Shown piece after piece: positions 1 through 6,631 of a stretch of DNA of 27,255 nucleotides. Origin of the DNA: QYOJ01 sp964449285 (GTDB lineage Bacteria > Bacteroidota > Bacteroidia > Bacteroidales > FEN-979); assembly GCA_964449285.1 (NCBI GenBank), contig CAYUZX010000045.1, forward strand, positions 1 to 27,255, in the 5' to 3' direction. Every line of letters begins with the position of its first letter. Position 1 is the stretch's first letter. The notes under the pieces were generated by a model, which saw only the letters and a list, made by a program, of their open reading frames with translations, had not been told where the DNA came from and ran no database searches. Position numbers and translations under genes: made by a program.

Positions 1-918
1 AATGAAGCCGAATCACTCCCCGAACTATCTGAATGGGTAGATCGTGTGATGAAGGAGAATGAATATAGCTACGAGTTGATCTATATCGATGATGGAAGTC
101 GGGATGACTCATGGTCTGTGATTACTAAATTGGCTGCAGACAATCCCAATGTCAAAGGGATTAAATTTCGCCGGAATTATGGCAAAGCCGCTGCTCTTAA
201 TTGTGGCTTCGCAGAATCCCATGGTGATGTAGTGATCACGATGGATGCCGACCTTCAGGATTGCCCGGATGAGATTCCCGAACTCCGGAGGATGATTGTG
301 GAAGAGGGGTTTGACCTGGTCTCCGGATGGAAAAAGAAGAGACATGATCCGATCTCCAAAACTGTTCCAACCCGATTTTTTAACTGGACAACCAGGAGGA
401 TGTCAAAAATCAGGTTGCATGATTTCAATTGCGGGCTGAAAGCATACAGTAGCGATGTGGTGAAAAGTATCGAAGTATTTGGAGAGATGCATCGGTATAT
501 TCCTGTGATTGCCAAATGGGCAGGCTTTACTAAGATCGGGGAGAAGGTGGTGCAACATCAGAAACGGAAATACGGAAAGACAAAATATGGTCCCGACCGC
601 TTTTTCAAAGGCTATCTTGACTTGCTCTCCATCACGTTTACCTCCCGCTTCGGGAAACGCCCCATGCATTTTTTTGGATTACTGGGAACCCTGCTTTTCC
701 TGGCCGGCTTTGGCATTGCAGGGTTTCTGGCTTATGACCGGATCTTCTTCGAGGGCTACAAGATGACCGAGCGGCCACTGTTCTATTTTGGAATGCTCGC
801 TATGATCCTTGGTACCCAGCTTTTTGTAGCCGGCTTCCTGGGAGAGTTGATCTCCCGGAGCGCTCACGACCGAAACGCCTACTTGATCGAGACAAAAAAG
901 AACCTCGATCAAGGCTAA
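1..918 (+). CDS. Family 2 glycosyltransferase with two C-terminal membrane helices (5'-truncated by window edge)
   Basis: The reading frame is open from base 1, where it already encodes the family motif NEAESLPEL, so the true start lies left of the window and the GTG/ATG at 46-51 is internal. The DDGS motif and the metal-binding MDADLQD motif identify a GT-A fold, GT2 glycosyltransferase related to the dolichol-phosphate-mannose-synthase-like bacterial group. The C-terminal part has two strongly hydrophobic helices, at about 661-750 and 781-855, which anchor it in the inner membrane. Such enzymes usually move a sugar from a nucleotide donor to a polyprenyl phosphate or a membrane-bound glycan intermediate. 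The exact donor cannot be read from the sequence. The next gene begins 10 bp downstream, so the two are probably co-transcribed and serve the same surface glycan as the heptose genes. Confidence 0.9.
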   Translation, partial: NEAESLPELSEWVDRVMKENEYSYELIYIDDGSRDDSWSVITKLAADNPNVKGIKFRRNYGKAAALNCGFAESHGDVVITMDADLQDCPDEIPELRRMIVEEGFDLVSGWKKKRHDPISKTVPTRFFNWTTRRMSKIRLHDFNCGLKAYSSDVVKSIEVFGEMHRYIPVIAKWAGFTKIGEKVVQHQKRKYGKTKYGPDRFFKGYLDLLSITFTSRFGKRPMHFFGLLGTLLFLAGFGIAGFLAYDRIFFEGYKMTERPLFYFGMLAMILGTQLFVAGFLGELISRSAHDRNAYLIETKKNLDQG

Positions 919-928
919 ATCAGGAAGA

Positions 929-2065
929 ATGAAGATAGTGATCCTGGGTTCCGCGCATCCTCTCCGTGGAGGACTTGCTGCGTATAATGAACGACTGGCC
1001 GCTGAATACCAGCAACAGGGAGAGGAGGTCATCATCTATTCTTTCACTCTTCAGTACCCGTCATTTCTTTTTCCCGGGAAGTCACAGTACTCAGATGAAC
1101 CAGCGCCTGATAATCTGGTAATTCATACCCTGATTAACTCGATCAACCCATTCAGCTGGATCCGGATAGGAAATAAGATCCGAAAGCTTCGACCCGACCT
1201 TGTGGTCGTGAAGTTCTGGATGCCATTTATGGCTCCTTGCCTCGGGACAATCTGCCGTATCATCCGCCGAAACAACCATACCAGAGTCATCAGCATCATC
1301 GATAATATCATTCCGCATGAGAAGAGACCGGGCGACAGAATGCTTGCCTCCTATTTTGTCGGTTCAGTGGATGGATTTGTTGCCATGTCCCGGTCGGTAT
1401 TGAAAGAGTTGGAGCAATTTGATCAACACAAGCCGAAACTATTTTCCCCGCATCCGCTTTATGATCATTTTGGCGATCGTATTCCAAAATCGGAAGCCAT
1501 CAGCAGGTTGGGATTAGATGCTGACTGGCATTATGCCCTCTTCTTTGGTTTTATTCGCGGGTACAAAGGGCTCGACTTATTGCTTCATGCTTTTTCAGAT
1601 AAAAGGATACGTGATCTTAACGTGAAGCTGATTGTAGCCGGTGAATTTTACAGTGACGCTGAACCATACCAAAAGATCATTGAGGATCATGGACTTGGGA
1701 ATCTGGTGATCATGAGCAATGATTTTATCCCTGATTCAAACGTACGAGACTACTTTTGTGCAGCTGACCTGGTTGTACAACCTTATAAAAGCGCTACCCA
1801 AAGTGGAGTGACGCAAATCGCTTTCCACTTCGACAAACCAATGATTATAACGGATGTAGGCGGACTGGCAGAATTTATCCCCGATGGCAGGGCAGGGTAT
1901 GTTGTACAGCCTGCTCCTATTGAGATTGCAGGTGCAATCGTTAAATTTTACGTTGAAAACAGGGAACAGGAGTTTTCAGCAGCCGTAGCGATTGAGAAAG
2001 AAAAATATAGCTGGAGTCATATGATTAAAGCAATTGAGACGTTAGAGATAAGAGGTAAGAAGTAA
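929..2065 (+). CDS. Family 4 glycosyltransferase (GT-B fold)
   Basis: This 378-residue protein starts with a strand and glycine-rich turn (ILGSAHPLRGGLAAYNERLA) typical of the acceptor-binding half of GT-B glycosyltransferases. Its second half contains LFFGFIRGYKGLDLLL and, near the end, a donor-site region QPYKSATQSGVTQIAF followed by MIITDVGGLAEFI, as in GT4 enzymes. It has no signal peptide or membrane helix, so it should act in the cytoplasm or peripherally on the inner membrane, adding a sugar to a lipid-linked glycan. The position between a GT2 enzyme and the GDP-heptose genes suggests a role in the same polysaccharide, and a heptosyltransferase activity is possible but unproven. The last six codons and the stop lie inside a 7-bp tandem repeat (2043-2077). 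Confidence 0.88.
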   Translation: MKIVILGSAHPLRGGLAAYNERLAAEYQQQGEEVIIYSFTLQYPSFLFPGKSQYSDEPAPDNLVIHTLINSINPFSWIRIGNKIRKLRPDLVVVKFWMPFMAPCLGTICRIIRRNNHTRVISIIDNIIPHEKRPGDRMLASYFVGSVDGFVAMSRSVLKELEQFDQHKPKLFSPHPLYDHFGDRIPKSEAISRLGLDADWHYALFFGFIRGYKGLDLLLHAFSDKRIRDLNVKLIVAGEFYSDAEPYQKIIEDHGLGNLVIMSNDFIPDSNVRDYFCAADLVVQPYKSATQSGVTQIAFHFDKPMIITDVGGLAEFIPDGRAGYVVQPAPIEIAGAIVKFYVENREQEFSAAVAIEKEKYSWSHMIKAIETLEIRGKK

Positions 2066-2077
2066 GAGATAAGAGGT
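2043..2077 (+). repeat. Heptanucleotide tandem repeat, about 5 units, spanning the stop of the GT4 gene
   Basis: Five consecutive 7-base units of the form AAGAGRT can be read from 2043 to 2077. The first is imperfect (TAGAGAT) and the others are AAGAGGT, AAGAAGT, AAGAGAT and AAGAGGT. The stop codon of the glycosyltransferase (TAA at 2063-2065) is in the array. TAA occurs at 2049, 2056, 2063 and 2070, which covers all three forward frames because 7 is not a multiple of 3. Confidence 0.85.
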
Positions 2078-2116
2078 GGTTTTTTGAATTTCAGATTTCA
2101 AATTTCTTTTTAAACA

Positions 2117-3151
2117 ATGACCAATAACCGAATCATACGTAGCAAGGCCCCGCTCCGTCTGGGACTCGCAGGAGGAGGAACTGATGTGGCCCCCTTTTCC
2201 GACCTCTACGGAGGAGCGATCCTGAATGCTACTATTAGTATGTATGCGATGGCGACAATCAGGCCCCGGAAGGACGGAAAGATCATTCTTAATACACTTG
2301 ACAGGCAGGAGGTGCTAGAGTTTGATGCCATAGATAAGCTGCCGCTGGATGGTCGACTCGACCTGATCAAGGGGATTTACAACCGGGTTGTCAGGGATTT
2401 TGAGAAAAAGCCCCTTTCGTTTGAGTTATCTACTTATGTAGATGCACCTCCGGGCTCCGGATTAGGGAGCTCTTCTACCTTGGTTGTCGCGATCTTGGGA
2501 GCTTTCGCCGAATGGCTCAACATACCCCTTGGAGAATATGACCTGGCTCATCTGGCGTATGAAATCGAACGGGTCGACCTGAATATGTCAGGGGGGAAAC
2601 AGGATCAGTATGCGGCTACATTTGGAGGAGTGAACTTTATGGAGTTCTTCAAAGATGATAAAGTGATTGTTAATCCCTTACGCATACGAGAGAAATATCT
2701 GGATGAACTGGCACATAACCTTATCCTGTATCATACAGAGACAAGCCGGTTATCCAGCGCCATTATCGAAGAGCAACAGAAAAATGTAATCGCAGGAGAT
2801 GAGAGATCCCTTGAGGCGATGCATAAACTGAAAGAGCAATCAGTCATGATGAAGGAGGCCATGCTTAAGGGCGATCTTGACAGGATAGGGGAGATTCTCG
2901 ATTTTGGATGGCAGTTTAAAAAGAAGATGGCAGTTGGGATCTCAAATCCAATGCTTGATGATATCTACAGTGCGGCAATAAGAAATGGTGCACTCGGCGG
3001 AAAAGTATCCGGAGCAGGGGGCGGCGGATTCATGTTTTTCTATTGCCCCGGAAATACCCGATCAAAGGTGATTGAAGCTCTTCGGGAGTTCGGAGGACAA
3101 ACGAAAAGGTATGAATTTGCAGGAAAAGGGTTGAAGACATGGAGTATTTAA
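2117..3151 (+). CDS. hddA: D-glycero-alpha-D-manno-heptose 7-phosphate kinase (GHMP kinase)
   Basis: The product, 344 residues, is a cytoplasmic GHMP-superfamily kinase. It opens with RSKAPLRLGLAGGGTDV, the substrate-side motif of sugar-phosphate kinases of this group. The glycine/serine-rich ATP loop PPGSGLGSSSTL lies at about residues 110-122, and the C-terminal GHMP motif GGKVSGAGGGGFMFF at about 293-307. HddA phosphorylates C1 of D-glycero-D-manno-heptose 7-phosphate in the alpha configuration, giving the 1,7-bisphosphate. Three further enzymes of the same pathway follow immediately, which makes the heptose assignment much stronger than sequence alone, since relatives act on fucose or other sugars. 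The length is normal for the family. Confidence 0.9.
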   Translation: MTNNRIIRSKAPLRLGLAGGGTDVAPFSDLYGGAILNATISMYAMATIRPRKDGKIILNTLDRQEVLEFDAIDKLPLDGRLDLIKGIYNRVVRDFEKKPLSFELSTYVDAPPGSGLGSSSTLVVAILGAFAEWLNIPLGEYDLAHLAYEIERVDLNMSGGKQDQYAATFGGVNFMEFFKDDKVIVNPLRIREKYLDELAHNLILYHTETSRLSSAIIEEQQKNVIAGDERSLEAMHKLKEQSVMMKEAMLKGDLDRIGEILDFGWQFKKKMAVGISNPMLDDIYSAAIRNGALGGKVSGAGGGGFMFFYCPGNTRSKVIEALREFGGQTKRYEFAGKGLKTWSI

Positions 3152-3183
3152 TGAGTAGCGAAACGAATGAAATATAATTTTTT

Positions 3184-3759
3184 ATGAGAGTTTCTGAATC
3201 AATCAAAGATAGTATAGAGGTCAAACAGAAGATTCTGTCCGACAGTTCTCTGGTGGACCTCATCAGGGAAGTTGCCCGGCACTGCACCGAGGCCTTTTGT
3301 AATGGGAATAAGGTTCTTTTTTGCGGAAACGGGGGAAGTGCTGCCGATGCCCAGCATCTGGCAGCAGAGTTTTCAGGCAGATTCTATTATGACCGGCCAC
3401 CCTTGCCTTCGGAAGCGTTGCATGTCAATACTTCATATCTCACGGCGGTTGCTAACGATTACTCTTACGATGAGGTCTACTCACGAATTGTTAGGGGAAG
3501 TGGTAAAGAGGGAGATATATTAATAGGGATTTCCACCTCCGGAAATTCTAAAAATATTATCAAAGCATTTGAGGTTGCGAATGAGCTGGGGATGATCACG
3601 ATTGCCATGACAGGGGAGTCGGGAGGTAAAATGAAAAATCAATGCGATTACCTGATCAACGTCCCTTCGTCAGATACCCCCCGGATCCAGGAATCGCATA
3701 TCATGATCGGACACATCATCTGTGAACTGGTCGAAACTGCACTGTTCCCAAAAGATTAA
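3184..3759 (+). CDS. gmhA: D-sedoheptulose 7-phosphate isomerase (SIS domain)
   Basis: This 191-residue SIS-domain protein matches the phosphoheptose isomerase family in length and motifs. The phosphate-binding loop CGNGGSAADAQHLAAEFSGR starts near residue 47 and includes the glutamate in AAEF. The second serine-rich loop is GISTSGNSKN, and the C-terminal helix IQESHIMIGHIICELVE carries the histidines expected near the active site. It converts sedoheptulose 7-phosphate into D-glycero-D-manno-heptose 7-phosphate, the first committed step of heptose synthesis, in the cytoplasm and usually as a tetramer. It lies 32 bp after hddA and precedes hddC, consistent with one operon. Confidence 0.93.
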   Translation: MRVSESIKDSIEVKQKILSDSSLVDLIREVARHCTEAFCNGNKVLFCGNGGSAADAQHLAAEFSGRFYYDRPPLPSEALHVNTSYLTAVANDYSYDEVYSRIVRGSGKEGDILIGISTSGNSKNIIKAFEVANELGMITIAMTGESGGKMKNQCDYLINVPSSDTPRIQESHIMIGHIICELVETALFPKD

Positions 3760-3791
3760 ACGAGAATCCCATGTATATACATCGATCCAAA

Positions 3792-3823
3792 ACTGCCTAC
3801 TGCCCACTGCCTACTGCCAACTG
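3792..3823 (+). repeat. Heptanucleotide tandem repeat (ACTGCCN), 4.6 units, just upstream of hddC
   Basis: The units are ACTGCCT (3792), ACTGCCC (3799), ACTGCCT (3806), ACTGCCA (3813) and a partial ACTG (3820-3823). The array ends five bases before the hddC start codon, so it occupies the place where a ribosome binding site would be. No protein is encoded in it. Units differ only in the last base. Confidence 0.88.
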
Positions 3824-3828
3824 AAACA

Positions 3829-4530
3829 ATGGAAGCGATCATTCTAGCAGGAGGATTTGGAACACGGCTTCAGGAAGTGGTCAATGACCTGCCGAAGTCG
3901 ATGGCTCTGGTCAATGGAAGACCATTTCTGGAATATCTCCTGGATTATCTCAAGGTGGCAGGCGTCAACCATGTCGTTCTCTCGGTTGGCTACAAAAGGG
4001 ATGCGATTATGAATCACTTCGGTTCGGCCTACCGGGACATAAAGATTAACTATGCTGAGGAGGAAGAACCGATGGGAACAGGCGGAGGGATTCGGCTGGC
4101 GTTGTGGAAAATTGAAGGTATGCGGGCTTTTGCCTTGAACGGCGATAGTATGTTTCGGGTTGATCTAAACAAGATGATGGACGCTCACACAAAGAAAAAG
4201 GCAGATATAACAATTGCGTTGAGGGAGTTGCCGGATACAGGCAGATATGGACGTGTAACAATAAACAAGAACCACCGGATTAAGGGGTTCGAAGAGAAAC
4301 AGAAGGATGCGGGACGGGGGTATATAAACGGGGGAATCTATGTCATTGAAAAGACGTTCCTGATGGAACCGGAATTCCGGGGAAGGTTTTCCATTGAGAA
4401 AGATTGTTTTGAACAACATTTCGCCATTTCCAGGATGTTCGGATTCCCTTCAAAAGCATATTTCCTTGATATTGGTATCCCCGAAACGTTTAAACAGGCA
4501 CAGGATGATTTTAAGCGATTTATTGATTGA
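3829..4530 (+). CDS. hddC: D-glycero-alpha-D-manno-heptose 1-phosphate guanylyltransferase
   Basis: This 233-residue protein is a sugar-phosphate nucleotidyltransferase. The N-terminal signature LAGGFGTRL (residues 6-14) followed by DLPKSMA with the catalytic-type lysine, the LNGDS motif at about residues 103-107 that supplies a metal-binding aspartate, and the C-terminal DIGIPETF are all present. HddC joins GTP and D-glycero-alpha-D-manno-heptose 1-phosphate to form GDP-heptose, the activated donor used in S-layer, capsule or O-chain heptosylation. The neighbours hddA, gmhA and gmhB support GDP-heptose, although this fold also makes other nucleotide sugars. The gene lacks a clear Shine-Dalgarno sequence, because a heptamer repeat fills the space before it. 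Its 3' end overlaps gmhB by 26 bp. Confidence 0.88.
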   Translation: MEAIILAGGFGTRLQEVVNDLPKSMALVNGRPFLEYLLDYLKVAGVNHVVLSVGYKRDAIMNHFGSAYRDIKINYAEEEEPMGTGGGIRLALWKIEGMRAFALNGDSMFRVDLNKMMDAHTKKKADITIALRELPDTGRYGRVTINKNHRIKGFEEKQKDAGRGYINGGIYVIEKTFLMEPEFRGRFSIEKDCFEQHFAISRMFGFPSKAYFLDIGIPETFKQAQDDFKRFID

Positions 4531-5131
4531 CAACAGATGGTCGTTGTTCCTGGATCGTGATGGCGTGCTGAACAGGCGGATTGTGGATGGATACGTGACA
4601 CAGTGGGATAAGTTTGTTTGGTTGCCCGGGGTGATGGATTCCCTGAAAATCCTGTCTGGAATTTTTGGGCCTGTGGTTGTGGTAAGTAACCAGCAGGGTA
4701 TTGGCAAAGGGATTATGAAAGTAGATGAGTTGACTAAGGTCCATTCAAATCTCATCAACGATGTCAGGAAGCAAGGGGGGCGCATCGATGCGATCTATTA
4801 TTCGCCTCACCTTGAAAAGGAGGGGGCGTTCATGCGAAAACCTAATGTTGGCATGGGCCTGAAAGCTAAAAAAGAGTTCCCTGCAATCCGTTTTCGCCAA
4901 TCGGTAATGGCTGGTGACTCTCTCTCCGACATGTTATTTGGTCGCCGACTCGGGATGAAAACGGTCTTTCTTTCTGAAAACAAGTCCGACCTGCGAAAAG
5001 GCTACAAACTCATTGATTTCGCCTTTCCCGATTTGAACGCTTTTACTGAGTCCGTGATCCGTTCGCGCTCCATAGCTGGCAGTATGCAATCAAAGGAAAA
5101 TCTCTCTCCACCTCCCCATCTTACCACCTAA
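4505..5131 (+). CDS. gmhB: D-glycero-D-manno-heptose 1,7-bisphosphate 7-phosphatase (HAD family)
   Basis: I chose the ATG at 4505, giving 208 residues, because the HAD nucleophile motif SLFLDRDGVLN then falls at residues 13-23 (Asp17, Asp19), as expected for GmhB. The frame stays open upstream, but that stretch is only the overlapping end of hddC in another frame. Motif II is VVVSNQQGIGKG, and the distal aspartates lie in MAGDSLSDM. The enzyme removes the 7-phosphate from heptose 1,7-bisphosphate, between the HddA and HddC steps. The 26-bp overlap with hddC implies translational coupling. The last 20 or so residues, rich in Ser and Pro, look like a non-conserved tail. Confidence 0.88.
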   Translation: MILSDLLIDNRWSLFLDRDGVLNRRIVDGYVTQWDKFVWLPGVMDSLKILSGIFGPVVVVSNQQGIGKGIMKVDELTKVHSNLINDVRKQGGRIDAIYYSPHLEKEGAFMRKPNVGMGLKAKKEFPAIRFRQSVMAGDSLSDMLFGRRLGMKTVFLSENKSDLRKGYKLIDFAFPDLNAFTESVIRSRSIAGSMQSKENLSPPPHLTT

Positions 5132-5136
5132 AAGGC

Positions 5137-6618
5137 ATGACTCCATCCCTGATCCTAACGATATTCCTCGCTTACACAGCATTACTCTTTATTATCACGT
5201 TTATCACTGCCCGACGCGCAACCAACCGGTCATTCTTTATCGGAAATAAGGAGTCGCCCTGGGTCGTGGTAGCCTACGGGATGATCGGTGCCTCCCTCTC
5301 CGGAGTTACATTCATGTCGGTTCCCGGTTGGGTAGGAGATACGCAGTTCTCTTACATGATGGTTGTATTCGGATACCTCATCGGGTATGTCGTTATTGCA
5401 ACGGTGTTGTTGCCACTCTACTACAAGCTGAACCTAACCTCAATTTATTCGTACCTGGAGACCCGTTTCGGCTTCTGGTCATACAAAACAGGGGCTTTCT
5501 ACTTTATCCTCTCCCGTGTGATCGGAGCATCTTTTCGGATGTTTTTGGTAGTAAATGTGTTGCAAATCTTTGTGTTCGATGCCTGGGGAATTCCGTTCTG
5601 GGTGACCACCTCGATCTTCATCATCCTGATACTTCTTTACACTTTCAAGGGCGGGATCAAGACAATCATCTGGACCGATACCGTGCAGACAACATTTATG
5701 CTTTTTGCCCTCGGACTCTCAATCTACCTGATCGCTAAAAATATGGGCATGACATTCGGTGGAATGACCAGCGCCGTTTTTGAAAGCGATTACTCAACGA
5801 TGTTCTTTAACGAGTGGGCTGACAAAGGGTATTTTCTGAAAGGAATACTCAGCGGCGCTTTCATCGCTATCGTGATGACCGGGCTCGACCAGGAGATGAT
5901 GCAAAAGAATTTGAGTTGCAAGTCGTTAAAAGATGCCCAGAAGAATATGTTCTCCTTCTCGATCGTATTGATGTTTGTCAATTTCCTCTTCCTTTTTTTG
6001 GGTGCTTCACTCTACCTGTTTGCAAAATTCAAAGGATTGGAGATGCCTGCACGCTCAGATGATCTCTTCCCGATAATTGCAATTCAACACCTTGGGCCTG
6101 TGTCGGGAATCGTCTTTATCATCGGACTAATCTCTGCCGCTTATCCAAGTGCTGATGGTGCATTAACGTCCCTGACTACTTCTTTCAGCATCGATTTTTT
6201 AGGCATGGATAAAGAGGGTTTACTCACGGAGAAAAACAAAGAGAATATCCGTTATTTGGTTCACATCGCTTTTGCCATCATATTGTTGCTTGTTATTGTA
6301 CTTTTCAGAGCGATCAACGACAGAGCTGTCATCGACAAACTTTTTACTATTGCAGGTTATACTTATGGCCCCCTGCTAGGTCTTTACGCATTCGGCCTCT
6401 TCATGAAACGACAGGTAAAAGACCGGTTTGTCCCATTGATAGCGATAATTTCACCTATTATCTGCTATGTTCTCAGCACCTATTCCAGTGAATTATTATT
6501 TGGTTATAAGTTCGGTTTCGAGCTCTTAATTTTAAATGGATTAATTACATTTGTGGGATTATTTATTGTATCGATTCGCGGATCTCAGACCGTGGGCCAA
6601 AGAGATTTACAACATTAA
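5137..6618 (+). CDS. Sodium:solute symporter (SSS family)
   Basis: This 493-residue integral membrane protein has roughly 13 hydrophobic helices and the SSS-family layout. An N-terminal helix is followed by FFIGNKESPWVVVAYGMIGASLSG, whose ASLSGVTFMS segment corresponds to the unwound substrate/sodium-binding helix 1. Later come TFKGGIKTIIWTDTVQTTFM, the FIAIVMTGLDQEMMQKNLSC segment and SAAYPSADGALTSLTTSFSIDF, which contains the serine/threonine cluster that contributes to the second sodium site in relatives. It should import a small solute with sodium across the inner membrane. The substrate cannot be deduced. It starts 5 bp after gmhB and ends 13 bp before glnN, so it may be co-transcribed with either. 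Confidence 0.9.
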   Translation: MTPSLILTIFLAYTALLFIITFITARRATNRSFFIGNKESPWVVVAYGMIGASLSGVTFMSVPGWVGDTQFSYMMVVFGYLIGYVVIATVLLPLYYKLNLTSIYSYLETRFGFWSYKTGAFYFILSRVIGASFRMFLVVNVLQIFVFDAWGIPFWVTTSIFIILILLYTFKGGIKTIIWTDTVQTTFMLFALGLSIYLIAKNMGMTFGGMTSAVFESDYSTMFFNEWADKGYFLKGILSGAFIAIVMTGLDQEMMQKNLSCKSLKDAQKNMFSFSIVLMFVNFLFLFLGASLYLFAKFKGLEMPARSDDLFPIIAIQHLGPVSGIVFIIGLISAAYPSADGALTSLTTSFSIDFLGMDKEGLLTEKNKENIRYLVHIAFAIILLLVIVLFRAINDRAVIDKLFTIAGYTYGPLLGLYAFGLFMKRQVKDRFVPLIAIISPIICYVLSTYSSELLFGYKFGFELLILNGLITFVGLFIVSIRGSQTVGQRDLQH

Positions 6619-6631
6619 ATTTGGAGCGATA

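Noticed and set aside
46..51. GTG-ATG as the start of the first glycosyltransferase
   Set aside because: The frame is open to base 1 and encodes family-typical residues (NEAESLPEL) before it, so the real start is outside the window.
3792..3823. Short CRISPR-like array
   Set aside because: The 7-bp units are directly adjacent with no spacers, and no cas genes are visible anywhere in the window.
4394..4504. An N-terminal extension of GmhB by 37 residues
   Set aside because: The extension is the hddC coding sequence read in another frame. The HAD motif sits at the normal distance from the ATG at 4505.
6551..6631. A longer glutamine synthetase starting inside the symporter gene
   Set aside because: The added residues do not resemble the GSIII N-terminus, and the ATG at 6632 has a purine-rich TTGGAG upstream and gives the family length.
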